Notes: generated by a model from the letters alone, not told the origin. Counted from the stretch's first letter, positions 1 to 9,432 are shown. The stretch: 34,019 nt of DNA from Gammaproteobacteria bacterium (GCA_018669845.1 JABHSO010000048.1:1-34019); one strand, 5' to 3'. Numbers and translations: made by a program.

Positions 1-1065
1 ATTAATTTTTTTACAAATTACTCTTTCTACGACCTTTGCGCATTCAATCCTTTCAGGCTCATATTCTGCATAGTTATATACAGCCATAACACCTTCCATT
101 TTGTGATTTAGGCACTTCTCAACCACATGTGGCAAGATGCCAGAGTCATTAGCTAAAGTAGTGTATGTTCGACGACAATCATGTGGCGTCCAACGCTTTG
201 CTCTATCAGTTTCTTCCTGTTGATATCGAACCCAATGCTGAAGGCATTCATTTGAAACTTTCTTGATAGGTAAACAAGCCTTTGCAGTATCAGTTAGATA
301 AACCCAGTGAGGGCGCTTTTCATCTTTGCTGTGTTTACCCTTTGTATCATCAACGTGCCATTTATCACCATCCTGATAACCAGCCCACATTTCACCAACT
401 CTTAAACCTGTAAGTAATAGGAATCTTAATGCTCTCCTATGATGGTGTTCATCAGCAAACAACCAGATAATTTCATCATTTGTTAAAATTCGTTTACGCG
501 GCGAATATATATAACCAGTAATCCGCTTGGATACTTCAGACATAGGGCTGCTTTCAATAAAACCCAATTCAACACCATAAGAAAACACCATTTTTAAATA
601 GCTTCTTAGCCGATCAGATGAGCGGGCACCACGTTCAATAGAATAGTTTTGAATGTAATCAACTAATTCTGATCGTCTAATATCCTTGACCTTTTTTCTC
701 CCTAGCTGAATTTTGATATGGTCGAAATAACCAATAGCTTGGCCTGGTCGTTTGTAAACTGGTTCAGATACTTCCTTCCAATATTTGTTCACCAGGGTTT
801 CAACTGTAACGGTACTTATATCAACAGCAGTATTATTTAATTGAGCCACTGCTTTTTGTCTTGCTCCCTTGAGTGATATTTCAGGAGCTTTACCAGAAGT
901 GCCAGTTACACGACCTAATGTAGTTGTACTGGATTTAAAATGCCCGCGTTTAATCAGCAGATATGTTTTACTGGTTTTTCGAATATTTAAGTATAAACAG
1001 TCACCCAAACTCACCTTTTTATCCTTGCCTTCCCACCTTAATGCTTTAATATCACGTTCGTTCAT
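1..1065 (-). CDS. Tyrosine recombinase (integrase), C-terminus cut by window edge
   Basis: A 355-codon open frame starts at the ATG at 1065-1063 and is still open at base 1. It encodes a phage/island-type tyrosine recombinase that cuts and rejoins attachment sites. The catalytic set can be read by eye: Arg222 in LLLTGLRVGEM, His295 and Arg298 in TPHDCRRTY, His321 in CLNHK, and the nucleophile Tyr330 in VMAVYNYAEY. The N-terminal ~80 residues (MNERDIKALRW, then a beta-rich stretch) look like the arm-binding domain of P4-type integrases, and residues about 95-195 like the SAM-like core-binding domain. No frame disruption is seen, so it may be active. It reads leftward with its start facing the chromosomal genes, so the rest of the element probably lies to the left, outside the window. 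Only the last few tens of residues should be missing. No tRNA target is visible. Confidence 0.93.
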   Translation of the reverse strand, partial: MNERDIKALRWEGKDKKVSLGDCLYLNIRKTSKTYLLIKRGHFKSSTTTLGRVTGTSGKAPEISLKGARQKAVAQLNNTAVDISTVTVETLVNKYWKEVSEPVYKRPGQAIGYFDHIKIQLGRKKVKDIRRSELVDYIQNYSIERGARSSDRLRSYLKMVFSYGVELGFIESSPMSEVSKRITGYIYSPRKRILTNDEIIWLFADEHHHRRALRFLLLTGLRVGEMWAGYQDGDKWHVDDTKGKHSKDEKRPHWVYLTDTAKACLPIKKVSNECLQHWVRYQQEETDRAKRWTPHDCRRTYTTLANDSGILPHVVEKCLNHKMEGVMAVYNYAEYEPERIECAKVVERVICKKIN

Positions 1066-1084
1066 TTTTTAATATATGTCGACT

Positions 1085-1107
1085 TTGTGTGTAATGTTGT
1101 GTGTAAT
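1085..1107. repeat. 11-bp tandem-spaced direct repeat upstream of the integrase
   Basis: TTGTGTGTAAT occurs at 1085-1095 and again at 1097-1107, a 12-bp period, 20 bp in front of the integrase start. Short direct repeats here could be arm-type integrase binding sites or a regulatory site of the integrase promoter. The surrounding 1066-1174 gap carries no gene or tRNA and should hold the boundary between element and chromosome. Function is inferred from position only. Confidence 0.5.
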
Positions 1108-1174
1108 ACTTGCACGAACAATAGAGAACATCAATAGACAAGTAAACTTAAATAGCCATTAAATACATACACTT

Positions 1175-1666
1175 ATGAATAATATAAAACCAATAAAAGT
1201 GCTATTCGTCTGCATGGGCAATATATGTCGGTCTCCTTCTGCTGAAGGGGTTTTCCACAAGCTTGTAGACGATTTGAAATTATCTTCTGAAATAGAAATA
1301 GATTCCGCAGGAACTCATGCTTATCATGTTGGAGAGTCACCTGATCGACGTGCTCAGGCAACCGCTTTGTCTAGAGAAGTAGACCTTTCAAATCTTAGTG
1401 CAAGGCTTTTTATTCCTGCTGATTTTCAGGATTTCGATTATATTCTGGCAATGGATGAACAGAATTATCGACATATGCAGGCTCAGAACCCTAGAGATGG
1501 TAAAGCAGAGTTATCATTGTTCCTTGAATTTGCCAGTAAACACAGTGAAACAGAAGTACCTGATCCATATTATGGTGGGAATCAGGGATTTGAACGTGTT
1601 TTCACCATGATTCAAGATGCTTCTGAAGGTTTACTGGAACATATTCGAAAACAACATGATCTATGA
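1175..1666 (+). CDS. Low-molecular-weight protein tyrosine phosphatase
   Basis: A 163-residue cytoplasmic phosphatase that hydrolyses phosphotyrosine through a cysteinyl-phosphate intermediate. The P-loop C-X5-R-S is complete at the N-terminus: Cys13 to Arg19 in VCMGNICRS. The general-acid loop DPYYGG is present, with Asp130. Length equals the family norm of about 150-165. In many bacteria such enzymes (Wzb, Etp, PtpA types) dephosphorylate tyrosine kinases of polysaccharide export, but no kinase or capsule genes are visible here, so the substrate is unknown. The stop overlaps the start of the next gene as ATGA (1663-1666), which indicates translational coupling to the nucleoside-recognition protein. 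No convincing Shine-Dalgarno sequence precedes the ATG. It is the first gene inside the chromosome next to the integrase. Confidence 0.93.
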   Translation: MNNIKPIKVLFVCMGNICRSPSAEGVFHKLVDDLKLSSEIEIDSAGTHAYHVGESPDRRAQATALSREVDLSNLSARLFIPADFQDFDYILAMDEQNYRHMQAQNPRDGKAELSLFLEFASKHSETEVPDPYYGGNQGFERVFTMIQDASEGLLEHIRKQHDL

Positions 1667-2622
1667 AGTTACTGGAATATATTTCTGGAGTATTAATAAA
1701 TTCTACTAATATCAGTTTGACGCTGTTTAAACTGATGATCCCTATTATCATTGTCATCAAGATCCTGCAAGAATTCGGGTTTGTTACTCTATTGTCTCAA
1801 TGGTTAACGCCAATCATGGATCTGGTCGGTTTACCGGGTGCAATGGGGCTTGTATGGGCTACCACTCTAGTGACTAACTTGTATGGAGGTCTGGTTGTTT
1901 ATGCCAGCCTTGCAGCAGATGTGCCGATGAGTGTGGCTCAGGTAACTGTTCTTAGTAGCATGATGTTAATAGCTCATGCTTTACCTATCGAAGCTAGAAT
2001 TGCTCAAAAAGCAGGTGTTAAACTGAGTTTAACACTGTTATTTCGAACTGGCATGGCTGTTGTTATTGGAGTGATCTATAACCAGATATATCAAATAACA
2101 GACTGGTTACAACAACCGGCTCAGTTACTCTGGACACCGGATAAAATCGACAACTCTTTTTCTGCATGGTTACAAAACCAGCTAATCAGTTTATTACTAA
2201 TATTCTGTATCGTTATAGCTTTGGTATTTCTTCTCGATATCTTAAAAAGAGCAGGCATTATTCAGCGTATTAATAATATGTTACGACCTATCCTGCATTT
2301 ACTTGGGATTGGTCGTGAAGCTGAAACTATTACTCTGGTAGGTTTAACTTTGGGTTTGTCTTATGGTGGAGCCCTGTTAATTAATGAAGCGAAGGCAGGG
2401 CATATCAAACCACGGGATGTATTGTTTTCAATGTCTCTGCTTGGGCTATCTCATAGCCTGATCGAAGATACCTTATTAATGATGTTAATAGGTGCTGATT
2501 TAAGCGGTATCTTATTCGGTAGAATTGTTTTTACTCTGGTAAGTATTTTTCTGATGGTACGCCTGCTTGAACGATGTTCCTCTGAAACTCTGAATAGATA
2601 CCTTGTTAAACCTGTTTCTTAA
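1663..2622 (+). CDS. Nucleoside-recognition (Gate) domain membrane protein
   Basis: A 319-residue, very hydrophobic inner-membrane protein with roughly eight membrane-spanning stretches, among them residues 15-38, 60-85, 93-110, 125-143, 170-195, 228-245 and 285-305. It resembles the Gate/nucleoside-recognition family (SpmA/SpmB and YjiH relatives). Two internally similar blocks are seen, about 15-140 and 175-310; each has a short hydrophobic helix followed by a Gly-rich turn (NLYGGLVVYASL and LSYGGALLINEA). Family members are linked to transport or gating of small molecules, but their substrates are mostly unknown. The start overlaps the phosphatase stop by four bases. It converges on hflD with a 104-bp gap. 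Function beyond membrane transport is not established. Confidence 0.8.
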   Translation: MKLLEYISGVLINSTNISLTLFKLMIPIIIVIKILQEFGFVTLLSQWLTPIMDLVGLPGAMGLVWATTLVTNLYGGLVVYASLAADVPMSVAQVTVLSSMMLIAHALPIEARIAQKAGVKLSLTLLFRTGMAVVIGVIYNQIYQITDWLQQPAQLLWTPDKIDNSFSAWLQNQLISLLLIFCIVIALVFLLDILKRAGIIQRINNMLRPILHLLGIGREAETITLVGLTLGLSYGGALLINEAKAGHIKPRDVLFSMSLLGLSHSLIEDTLLMMLIGADLSGILFGRIVFTLVSIFLMVRLLERCSSETLNRYLVKPVS

Positions 2623-2726
2623 ACTGAATAACTTTCATCCATAAGGTATGGGTTATAAAAAGTCTAAGAAATAAAGGTTAATGAGCATGAATACTATTGA
2701 GATCTCTTACTTTTTCAGAAGCTGAG

Positions 2727-3350
2727 TTATTTAAATTTCTGTAAAACTAATTCAGCCTGCTCTACATATTTTTTTCTTGATAATAGCAACTTTAATCGTG
2801 ATCCGCCTTTTTGACGCCATAAAACAGCGGCACGAATTCCTGCAAAAAGTAACGTACGTACTTTACTTGTAGTATCACTGTTACTCAGATGAGTTTGATC
2901 ACCCTGTACGATGATTCTAGGTTTAATGTTGCTAATAGTATTTTGATACAGCCCATCGACTTTATGAGCTTTGGCAGATTGTGATAAATCAAAGTCTATA
3001 GCGTGTTGCTGAATTGTTTCAAAGCCTGTTTGTATATCATTGACCAGCTTTTGTTTTTTAATCATTTTGGCTTCAAGTTTTATCATCGATAAAACATAGT
3101 AGGCAATTTGTCTGTCAGGGGTGCCGTTATCGCCACCCAGATAAGATTTTAATGTATTTAACCCCGTTATAAGTCCATCACTATAACCAAAAATATCTTC
3201 AGTAGATTGAGCCTGAAGTGTAAACAGGCTATCGAGGCTACAGTCATAAGCAGCCTGGTTTATAGATTCACCATTAGCCAGCTTATTAATTAAGGTGGCA
3301 GACTGAAACATGCTGGCAAGTGCCAGGGTTTGATCCTGTAATTGAGACAT
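2727..3350 (-). CDS. hflD: HflD, lysogenization regulator homologue
   Basis: A 207-residue all-helical protein of the HflD (YcfC) family. In E. coli HflD is a peripheral membrane protein that binds phage lambda CII and modulates the lysis/lysogeny decision; its role in the host is less clear. Recognition rests on overall sequence (start MSQLQDQTLALASMFQSA, a Gly-rich turn at LKSYLGG, and a C-terminal RTLLFAGIRAAVLWRQ segment), on length (E. coli 213) and on position directly behind mnmA, which is the conserved gene order in gammaproteobacteria. Only 5 bp separate it from mnmA, so it is co-transcribed. Nothing unusual is seen. Confidence 0.93.
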   Translation of the reverse strand: MSQLQDQTLALASMFQSATLINKLANGESINQAAYDCSLDSLFTLQAQSTEDIFGYSDGLITGLNTLKSYLGGDNGTPDRQIAYYVLSMIKLEAKMIKKQKLVNDIQTGFETIQQHAIDFDLSQSAKAHKVDGLYQNTISNIKPRIIVQGDQTHLSNSDTTSKVRTLLFAGIRAAVLWRQKGGSRLKLLLSRKKYVEQAELVLQKFK

Positions 3351-3355
3351 GAATA

Positions 3356-4450
3356 CTAATTTAAGTTGAAGGCTTTATTAATTGTACCGCCACCCAGACA
3401 AACTTGATCATCATATAAAACCAGAGCCTGACCCGGTGTGATGGCTCGTTGTGGCTGTTTAAATTCTACAGTGGCAATGCCACTTTCTATTGTCGTAATT
3501 GTACAGTGCTGGTCCTGTTGTCGATAGCGGATTTTAGCGGTGCAGCTAAAGGGCAGTTGAATATCAAATTTATTGATCCAGTGTAAACCTTCAATTTCAC
3601 AGTGACTATTAAACAGGGCCGGATGGTCATGCCCCTGAGTGACAATCAGAATGTTATTATCCAGATCTTTTCCTGAAACAAACCAGGGTTGTTCGGATGC
3701 ATTTTGTAAACCACCAATGCCTAAACCCTGTCTTTGTCCCATGGTGTAATACATTAAACCTGAATGTGAGCCAATAGTTATTCCTTCGAGAGTCTGAATT
3801 TTACCCGGTTGTGCTGGCAGAAATTGTTGTAAAAAATCTTTAAACTTTCGCTCACCAATAAAACAAATACCGGTTGAATCTTTTTTATTAAACACATCAA
3901 ATCCATTTTCTTCGGCTAACTGACGTACCTGGGATTTATGTAAGTGCCCAACCGGGAATAAAGCTTTGGAAAGTTGATAACTATTGAGTGCATATAAAAA
4001 ATAGGACTGGTCTTTGTTTTCATCAAGACCTCGGAGTAATTGTGTACCATTTTCTACTAATTTATTTTGCACATAATGTCCGGTAGCAATTCTGCTCGCA
4101 CCCATTTCTATAGCGTATTCCAAAAAAGCCTTAAACTTGATTTCCCTGTTACACATAATGTCAGGGTTTGGCGTTCTTCCTAACCTGTACTCTTCAAGAA
4201 AATATTCGAATACCCGATCCCAGTATTCGGACGCAAAATTTACAGAATGCAAAGGGATATCAAGCCTGTCACAAACTTGCTGAGCATCAGCCAGGTCTAC
4301 AGCTGCTGAACAATACTCCTGAGTATCATCTTCTTCCCAGTTTTTCATAAACAGTGCTTCAACCTGATACCCCTGTTGTTTGAGTAACAGGGCAGCAACA
4401 GCTGAGTCAACGCCGCCAGATATTCCAATAATAATTTTTTCTTTAGTCAT
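3356..4450 (-). CDS. mnmA: tRNA-specific 2-thiouridylase MnmA
   Basis: A 364-residue cytoplasmic enzyme that adenylates U34 of tRNA-Lys, -Glu and -Gln and replaces the 2-oxygen with sulfur delivered as persulfide through the Tus/IscS relay. The PP-loop SGGVDS is at residues 11-16. The two catalytic cysteines are Cys100 ([10 protein letters not shown]) and Cys196 ([10 protein letters not shown]), matching Cys102 and Cys199 of E. coli. The C-terminal beta-barrel ends with the expected PGQALVLYD motif. Length is close to the E. coli 368. Its ATG shares a base with the stop of the upstream secreted-protein gene (TGATG at 4452-4448), so translation is probably coupled. hflD follows 5 bp later. Confidence 0.97.
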   Translation of the reverse strand: MTKEKIIIGISGGVDSAVAALLLKQQGYQVEALFMKNWEEDDTQEYCSAAVDLADAQQVCDRLDIPLHSVNFASEYWDRVFEYFLEEYRLGRTPNPDIMCNREIKFKAFLEYAIEMGASRIATGHYVQNKLVENGTQLLRGLDENKDQSYFLYALNSYQLSKALFPVGHLHKSQVRQLAEENGFDVFNKKDSTGICFIGERKFKDFLQQFLPAQPGKIQTLEGITIGSHSGLMYYTMGQRQGLGIGGLQNASEQPWFVSGKDLDNNILIVTQGHDHPALFNSHCEIEGLHWINKFDIQLPFSCTAKIRYRQQDQHCTITTIESGIATVEFKQPQRAITPGQALVLYDDQVCLGGGTINKAFNLN

Positions 4451-5013
4451 CAGGGATTTAGTGAATCAGAGAAAGAAGATTTTCGTAACCAGTTTTCAAT
4501 TTTTTGAATGTAGGGTAAATCGCCATTATCACGGTACCAGGAATCTACTGCAAACTGTTGATTAGTATTATGCTCACGTATGACGGCAGTCCAGTGAGTT
4601 GCAAACCAGATGATCCGTCGTTTTTTCTCAGCTACCTGATGCCAGTGCAACAAGTTTCTCAGTTGTAGAGCCTGTAGATACTGATAAGTATTTGTAGATT
4701 CATCAATGCAATCCTGCTGGAACGGTAAGTCAATACCAGAGTAATTACCGCCTTTATCCAGACTTGTTCCACTGATTGAACCCGCCATTATTTCCATCAG
4801 TGCGACAGCCTGGCGTATCTGCTGTTTTTCTATCCAGGCAGAAAGTGCAGGCCGGGTGAAAATATCATTAATACTTTTCCATTGATCCTGGTTAAATGAA
4901 AATTCTTTGGTTGATTTGCAACCAAAATCAAAACACTGAACAAATTCAGCTGATTTAGCTAAAACATTGTTACAGGAAATAGTTAAAAGTAAAAATAAAA
5001 GGGTGATTTTCAA
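4450..5013 (-). CDS. Secreted protein with transglutaminase-like Cys/His/Asp pattern
   Basis: A 187-residue protein that I do not recognise as a named family. Residues 1-19 form a signal peptide (Lys2, a hydrophobic run from Ile3 to Ile12, cleavage likely after VLA at 19); Cys14 is a poor lipobox. After a helical middle, the C-terminal half has three spaced segments: [15 protein letters not shown] (Cys102), [11 protein letters not shown] (His140) and [12 protein letters not shown] (Asp157). The order Cys-His-Asp, the spacing of 38 and 17 residues, and the HW-x-x-V and D-S-W context fit the papain-like transglutaminase/cysteine-protease fold, which supports an envelope-located thiol enzyme. 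That is inference. It overlaps mnmA by one base, and an 83-bp gap separates it from the hydrolase gene upstream, where a promoter could lie. Cys27 and Cys32 could form a disulfide. Confidence 0.75.
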   Translation of the reverse strand: MKITLLFLLLTISCNNVLAKSAEFVQCFDFGCKSTKEFSFNQDQWKSINDIFTRPALSAWIEKQQIRQAVALMEIMAGSISGTSLDKGGNYSGIDLPFQQDCIDESTNTYQYLQALQLRNLLHWHQVAEKKRRIIWFATHWTAVIREHNTNQQFAVDSWYRDNGDLPYIQKIENWLRKSSFSDSLNP

Positions 5014-5096
5014 ACTGTTTAAAGTCGTTATTAAAACCTGTAAAGGGTAGGATGGTTTTTACGGTTAGTCCAGTATGCATTGTTCATTTAAAGAAT

Positions 5097-6026
5097 TTAT
5101 CTATTTTGATACCAGAAAGCCAGTCCCTGAGAATTTAGTTTAATATCATTTGCCAGCTGATTGATGATTAAGTCCTGATTAAACTCAAACTGCGATGAAA
5201 TCATTTTACCCATCTCATTCATCAGAATGGGTAGCAGTGAATCATCTACAGGTTTAACACTTTCAGTTAATTGAACAAAATCGTCGACGCTTCTCTTGTA
5301 TTGATCTACAACAGATTTTGGGTCAGGTAACATATTAAAATGTGTTAGATATATCCGCTCCGGGTTAAATGACATGAGCAAATCTATTGAGTTCATCAGT
5401 GCCTGAGGATTGAAATGAATAGGTGTTGTTGTGGGTAAAACAACACGTTTATGCTGATAAATTAAATTAGGGTATGACAGCCCAAAAGTATCACCGGTGA
5501 ATATTCCCTTACTAAAAGAGTCAACCACGCAAAAATGATGGTAAGCATGTCCTGGAGTATCCACAATAAACAGTTCGCGGTCATTTAAATAGAAACTTGA
5601 TTCATGTTGAGCCACAACTACACGAGCTTCGTCAATAGCAGGAATATCTCCATAAATTCGATTGTAAAGTGGTTCTCCATACACTTCCTTGGTGGCTGCA
5701 ATAAGTTTCGTCGGGTCTATCATATGCCTGGCACCACGTGGGTGAATTATTAGCTGTGCATTAGGGCAAGCCTGCATCATGACACCGGCACCACCAGCAT
5801 GGTCCAGATGTACATGCGTAGGTATAATGTATTTGACCTGTTCTGGAGACAGATTTAAGTCTTTTAAAAATTGTTGAAGGAAGGGAAGAGAGTGACTAGT
5901 GCCGGTTTCTATCACAGCCACTTCATCGTTATGCACAATACAGTAAAAGCTGGCAACGCCCGGTTTAAAATAATGGCTATCCAGATGATAGACACCAAAG
6001 CCAAGAGGTTGGTAATTTTCTATCAT
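5097..6026 (-). CDS. Metallo-beta-lactamase-fold hydrolase
   Basis: An MBL-fold hydrolase of 309 residues when read from the ATG at 6026. The open frame extends 14 codons further upstream, but that would overlap the end of ppsA; the start MIENYQPLGFGVYHLD leaves a 1-bp gap and begins directly with the first beta strand. The di-metal site is complete: His71, His73, Asp75 and His76 in HVHLDHAGG, His160 in DTPGHAYHH, Asp179 in FTGDTFG, and His229 in YLTHFN. The protein has no signal peptide, so it acts in the cytoplasm. Substrates in this superfamily range from thioesters to lactones and phosphodiesters, and the sequence does not let me choose. The tight junction to ppsA means it is very likely co-transcribed with PEP synthase. 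Confidence 0.88.
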   Translation of the reverse strand: MIENYQPLGFGVYHLDSHYFKPGVASFYCIVHNDEVAVIETGTSHSLPFLQQFLKDLNLSPEQVKYIIPTHVHLDHAGGAGVMMQACPNAQLIIHPRGARHMIDPTKLIAATKEVYGEPLYNRIYGDIPAIDEARVVVAQHESSFYLNDRELFIVDTPGHAYHHFCVVDSFSKGIFTGDTFGLSYPNLIYQHKRVVLPTTTPIHFNPQALMNSIDLLMSFNPERIYLTHFNMLPDPKSVVDQYKRSVDDFVQLTESVKPVDDSLLPILMNEMGKMISSQFEFNQDLIINQLANDIKLNSQGLAFWYQNR

Positions 6027-6027
6027 T

Positions 6028-8418
6028 TTAGTTCTTTTGGTCTGCCATAAATAACCAGGTATCAACAACTGTATCCGGGTTCAGTGAAACACTATCGATT
6101 CCCTGTTCCAGAAGCCATTTAGCCAAATCAGGGTGATCTGAAGGTCCCTGTCCACAAATGCCAACGTATTTACCAGCTTTTTTACAGGCATTGATGGCCT
6201 GTTCCAGTAGTTTCATCACGGCAGGATTGCGTTCATCGAAAGAATGGGCGATCAGGCCTGAATCTCTATCCAGTCCAAGTGTTAATTGAGTCAGGTCGTT
6301 TGAACCAATAGAGAATCCGTCAAAAAACTCCAGGAACTCATCAGCAAGTAATACATTTGAAGGTAGTTCACACATCATTATGATTTTCAAACCATCTTTA
6401 CCGCGTTCTAAGCCATTTTGTTTAAGAAGTTTGATGACGCCATCGGCTTCTTCGAGGGTTCGCACAAACGGTATCATAATTTCTACATTCTGAATGCCCA
6501 TCTCAAGACGTACTCTTTTAATGGCTTCACACTCGAGTGCAAAACACTCTTGAAACTCTTCTGAAATATATCTTGAAGCGCCTCGATATCCGATCATTGG
6601 ATTCTCTTCTTCGGGCTCGAAAATTTCACCACCAATTAAATGGGCATATTCATTGGATTTGAAATCTGACAAACGCACAATAACTCTTTCGGGTGCATAG
6701 GCTGCACCAAGAGTCGCTATGCCTTCACTCAAACGATCTACATAATAATCAACCGGGGAGTTATAACCGTTTATTTTTTCATGGATGACCTGTTGTAACT
6801 CAACATTCATTTGCTCAAAATTTAAGAGAGCTTTTGGATGAATACCAATCATTTTATTGATGATAAACTCAAGTCGAGCCAGGCCAACACCTTTATGCGG
6901 TAGACGGGCAAAGCTAAATGCACGTTCAGGGTTTCCCACATTCATCATTACCTTAACTGGAATATCTGGCATTTGGGATAGTTCATGTTTTTGATGTTCA
7001 AATTTCAACATGCCAGAGTAGACAAATCCAGTATCACCCTCGGCACAGGACACGGTGATATCGGCTCCATGCTGAATTACCCTGGTTGCATCTCCACAAC
7101 CTACTAAAGCAGGTATGCCCATTTCACGCGCAATGATAGCGGCATGACAGGTTCGGCCACCACGGTTAGTTACTATGGCAGAAGCTTTCTTCATGACTGG
7201 TTCCCAGTCTGGGTCTGTCATGTCAGTGACTAGTACATCGCCCTGTTCAATTTGATCCATTTGAGTAAGGTCGGTAATAACCTTCGCTTTTCCCTGGCCA
7301 ATTCGGTTTCCCACGGCACGGCCTTCTACAATGAATTTAGACCGTTCTTTTAAAACATACCTTTCTATAACCTTTCCTTCACGCGAAACCACTGTTTCTG
7401 GGCGTGCCTGAACGATGAATAACTCACCGCTAAGACCGTCTTTAGCCCACTCAATATCCATAGGGCGTTGATAATGTTTTTCTATGGTCATCGCCATAAC
7501 GGCCAAAGCGTTAATATCTTCATCTGATATGCAAAACATTTTCTGCTCATGTACATCTACGCTAACAGTTTGAATAGCATGTTCAGGATGCTCTTCCTGC
7601 GCATAGATCATCTTGATCATCTTGCTGCCACGATTTTTCTGTAGAATAGCTTTTTTTCCAGCACTCAAGGATTTCTTATATACATAAAATTCATCTGGAT
7701 TGACAGCTCCCTGAACAACTGTTTCACCCAGCCCATAACTACCGGTGATGAACACGACATCTTCAAAGCCCGACTCAGTATCTATACTGAACATAACACC
7801 GCTTGAGGCAAGGTCACTCCGCACCATCATCTGAATTCCAGCCGAAAGTGCTACCTCAGCATGATCAAATCCCTGATGCACACGATAGGAAATAGCTCGG
7901 TCATTAAACAATGAGGCGAAAACGAGTTTTATTGCATGTAATACCTGATTAATGCCTTTGATGTTGAGAAAAGTCTCCTGTTGGCCTGCAAAGGATGCAT
8001 CGGGCAAATCTTCGGCTGTGGCTGATGAGCGAACAGCAACTGTTGCATCCATGCCTTCTGTTGCCATTTCTTTATAGGATTTTCTAACTTCAGTTTCAAG
8101 GTCAGCAGGTAAGGGGGCTTCCACAACCCATTGACGAATATTTTTTCCACATGAGGCTAATGCGTTAACATCATCAACATCCAGCTCATTTAGAGTGTTA
8201 TTAATTTTGTCGGTTAAACCTGCGGCATCTAAAAACTCTCGATAAGCATCGGCTGTTGTGGCAAATCCGCCAGGCACATTGACCCCAAGGTTGGACAGGT
8301 TTGAAATCATCTCCCCTAAAGAAGCATTTTTACCGCCTACTACAGGAACATCGTTCATGCCAAGCTGTTCAAGGCCAAGAACTTTTTGATCGCCGAAATC
8401 GGAGTTATTTGAAGTCAT
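6028..8418 (-). CDS. ppsA: Phosphoenolpyruvate synthase (pyruvate, water dikinase)
   Basis: A 796-residue cytoplasmic enzyme converting pyruvate, ATP and water to PEP, AMP and phosphate, the first step of gluconeogenesis from three-carbon acids. The N-terminal ATP-grasp domain (to about residue 340) includes [11 protein letters not shown] and [20 protein letters not shown]. The phosphohistidine domain carries [15 protein letters not shown], with the phosphorylated His425 and the regulatory Thr423 two residues before it. The C-terminal PEP/pyruvate barrel contains [16 protein letters not shown] and the catalytic cysteine in [11 protein letters not shown]. Length matches E. coli (792). The start [11 protein letters not shown] lacks a clear Shine-Dalgarno sequence. 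It diverges from ppsR across 107 bp. Confidence 0.98.
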   Translation of the reverse strand: MTSNNSDFGDQKVLGLEQLGMNDVPVVGGKNASLGEMISNLSNLGVNVPGGFATTADAYREFLDAAGLTDKINNTLNELDVDDVNALASCGKNIRQWVVEAPLPADLETEVRKSYKEMATEGMDATVAVRSSATAEDLPDASFAGQQETFLNIKGINQVLHAIKLVFASLFNDRAISYRVHQGFDHAEVALSAGIQMMVRSDLASSGVMFSIDTESGFEDVVFITGSYGLGETVVQGAVNPDEFYVYKKSLSAGKKAILQKNRGSKMIKMIYAQEEHPEHAIQTVSVDVHEQKMFCISDEDINALAVMAMTIEKHYQRPMDIEWAKDGLSGELFIVQARPETVVSREGKVIERYVLKERSKFIVEGRAVGNRIGQGKAKVITDLTQMDQIEQGDVLVTDMTDPDWEPVMKKASAIVTNRGGRTCHAAIIAREMGIPALVGCGDATRVIQHGADITVSCAEGDTGFVYSGMLKFEHQKHELSQMPDIPVKVMMNVGNPERAFSFARLPHKGVGLARLEFIINKMIGIHPKALLNFEQMNVELQQVIHEKINGYNSPVDYYVDRLSEGIATLGAAYAPERVIVRLSDFKSNEYAHLIGGEIFEPEEENPMIGYRGASRYISEEFQECFALECEAIKRVRLEMGIQNVEIMIPFVRTLEEADGVIKLLKQNGLERGKDGLKIIMMCELPSNVLLADEFLEFFDGFSIGSNDLTQLTLGLDRDSGLIAHSFDERNPAVMKLLEQAINACKKAGKYVGICGQGPSDHPDLAKWLLEQGIDSVSLNPDTVVDTWLFMADQKN

Positions 8419-8525
8419 AACAGATGCGTAATTTTATATTGTTATTAATGTAGCTAATGTAGCATAATCAAAATAACTTCAAATGTTAAAAGTCGAAAAG
8501 GCTTAGATGTAGTTTAAATAACTTT

Positions 8526-9389
8526 ATGACTGATACCCTAGATAAACCAGTAAGACACGTATATTTCCTTTCAAATAGAACGGCTATTACAGCAGAAACA
8601 TTAGGTCATAGTTTATTGGCCCAATTTCCTGATACGACATTTAGTTCGGTAACTATCCCGTTTGTAGACAGTGAGACAAAAGCATTAAATATCGTGCAAC
8701 GTATTAAAACTTCTTATGAACGCTCAAAAGTTAAACCGATAGTCATCTCAACCATGGCTGATGAAAAAATCAGTGAGGTCATTAATCAGTCAGATGCCTT
8801 AATTGTTGACCCCTTCGCCAGTTTTCTACCAGATCTGGAGAAAACACTTCATGAACATTCAATCCACGAGTCAGGGCAATCACATCGAATAAGTAACCAG
8901 GGGCTTTATGAATCTCGCATAGAAGCCATTGACTTTTCAATGTTGCATGACGATGGAATGACAACCAAACTGTATAGTCAGGCAGATATCATTGTTATTG
9001 GTGTTTCGCGTAGTGGTAAAACCCCAACCTGTTTATATCTGGCCTTACAATTTGGTCTTAAGGCTGCAAATTATCCAATTACTGAAGAAGATATGGATTC
9101 TGAAGAACTTCCGGAAACCATAAAAAAATATAAGAATAAATTGTTTGGATTAACCACAAATCCTAAACGATTAGCACATATACGTGAAGAGAGGAGAGCT
9201 AACAGTCGTTACGCCTCGATAGATCAATGTCGCTTTGAAATAAAGGCAGCTGAGCAGATGTTTGAGCAATTTAAGGTGCCGTTTATTAATACAGCAACCA
9301 TGTCGATTGAAGAAATAGCAACCAAGGTGGTAGAGGCTTCAGGTTTACACCGGGTTAGTAAACCTATTATAAAAAATATAGGGCTTTAA
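8526..9389 (+). CDS. ppsR: PEP synthase regulatory protein (kinase/pyrophosphorylase)
   Basis: A 287-residue DUF299-family protein. In E. coli PpsR inactivates PEP synthase by ADP-dependent phosphorylation of the threonine next to the catalytic histidine, and reactivates it by phosphate-dependent phosphorolysis. The family's P-loop-like segment is clear at GVSRSGKTPTCLYLA (about residues 160-174), with the following FGLKAANYP and the C-terminal INTATMSIEEIA. The start MTDTLDKPVRHVYFLSNRTAITAETLG is canonical. Its target Thr is present in the divergently transcribed ppsA, so the pair is functionally complete. It converges on icd, separated by a hairpin. Confidence 0.96.
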   Translation: MTDTLDKPVRHVYFLSNRTAITAETLGHSLLAQFPDTTFSSVTIPFVDSETKALNIVQRIKTSYERSKVKPIVISTMADEKISEVINQSDALIVDPFASFLPDLEKTLHEHSIHESGQSHRISNQGLYESRIEAIDFSMLHDDGMTTKLYSQADIIVIGVSRSGKTPTCLYLALQFGLKAANYPITEEDMDSEELPETIKKYKNKLFGLTTNPKRLAHIREERRANSRYASIDQCRFEIKAAEQMFEQFKVPFINTATMSIEEIATKVVEASGLHRVSKPIIKNIGL

Positions 9390-9390
9390 A

Positions 9391-9423
9391 AGGCGACTCC
9401 AGCAATAAGCAATAGAGTCGCCT
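9391..9423 (-). terminator. Hairpin terminator between ppsR and icd
   Basis: A perfect 9-bp stem AGGCGACTC (9391-9399) pairs with GAGTCGCCT (9415-9423) around a 15-base loop. Read on the minus strand, the stem is followed by TTTAAAG, so together with the stem's last T there are four T residues. It best serves icd. It may also stop ppsR transcripts, but there is no T-run on the plus strand. Confidence 0.7.
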
Positions 9424-9432
9424 AAAAGCTTA

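Noticed and set aside
869-1072. Plus-strand 67-codon open frame
   Set aside because: It is antisense to the integrase N-terminus, which has clear family motifs.
1066-1174. tRNA or tmRNA gene as the integration target
   Set aside because: No cloverleaf, T-loop or CCA-type end can be found in the gap.
2639-2651. CCATA/TATGG hairpin after the Gate-protein gene
   Set aside because: Only a 5-bp stem with a 3-base loop and no T-run; too weak to call a terminator.
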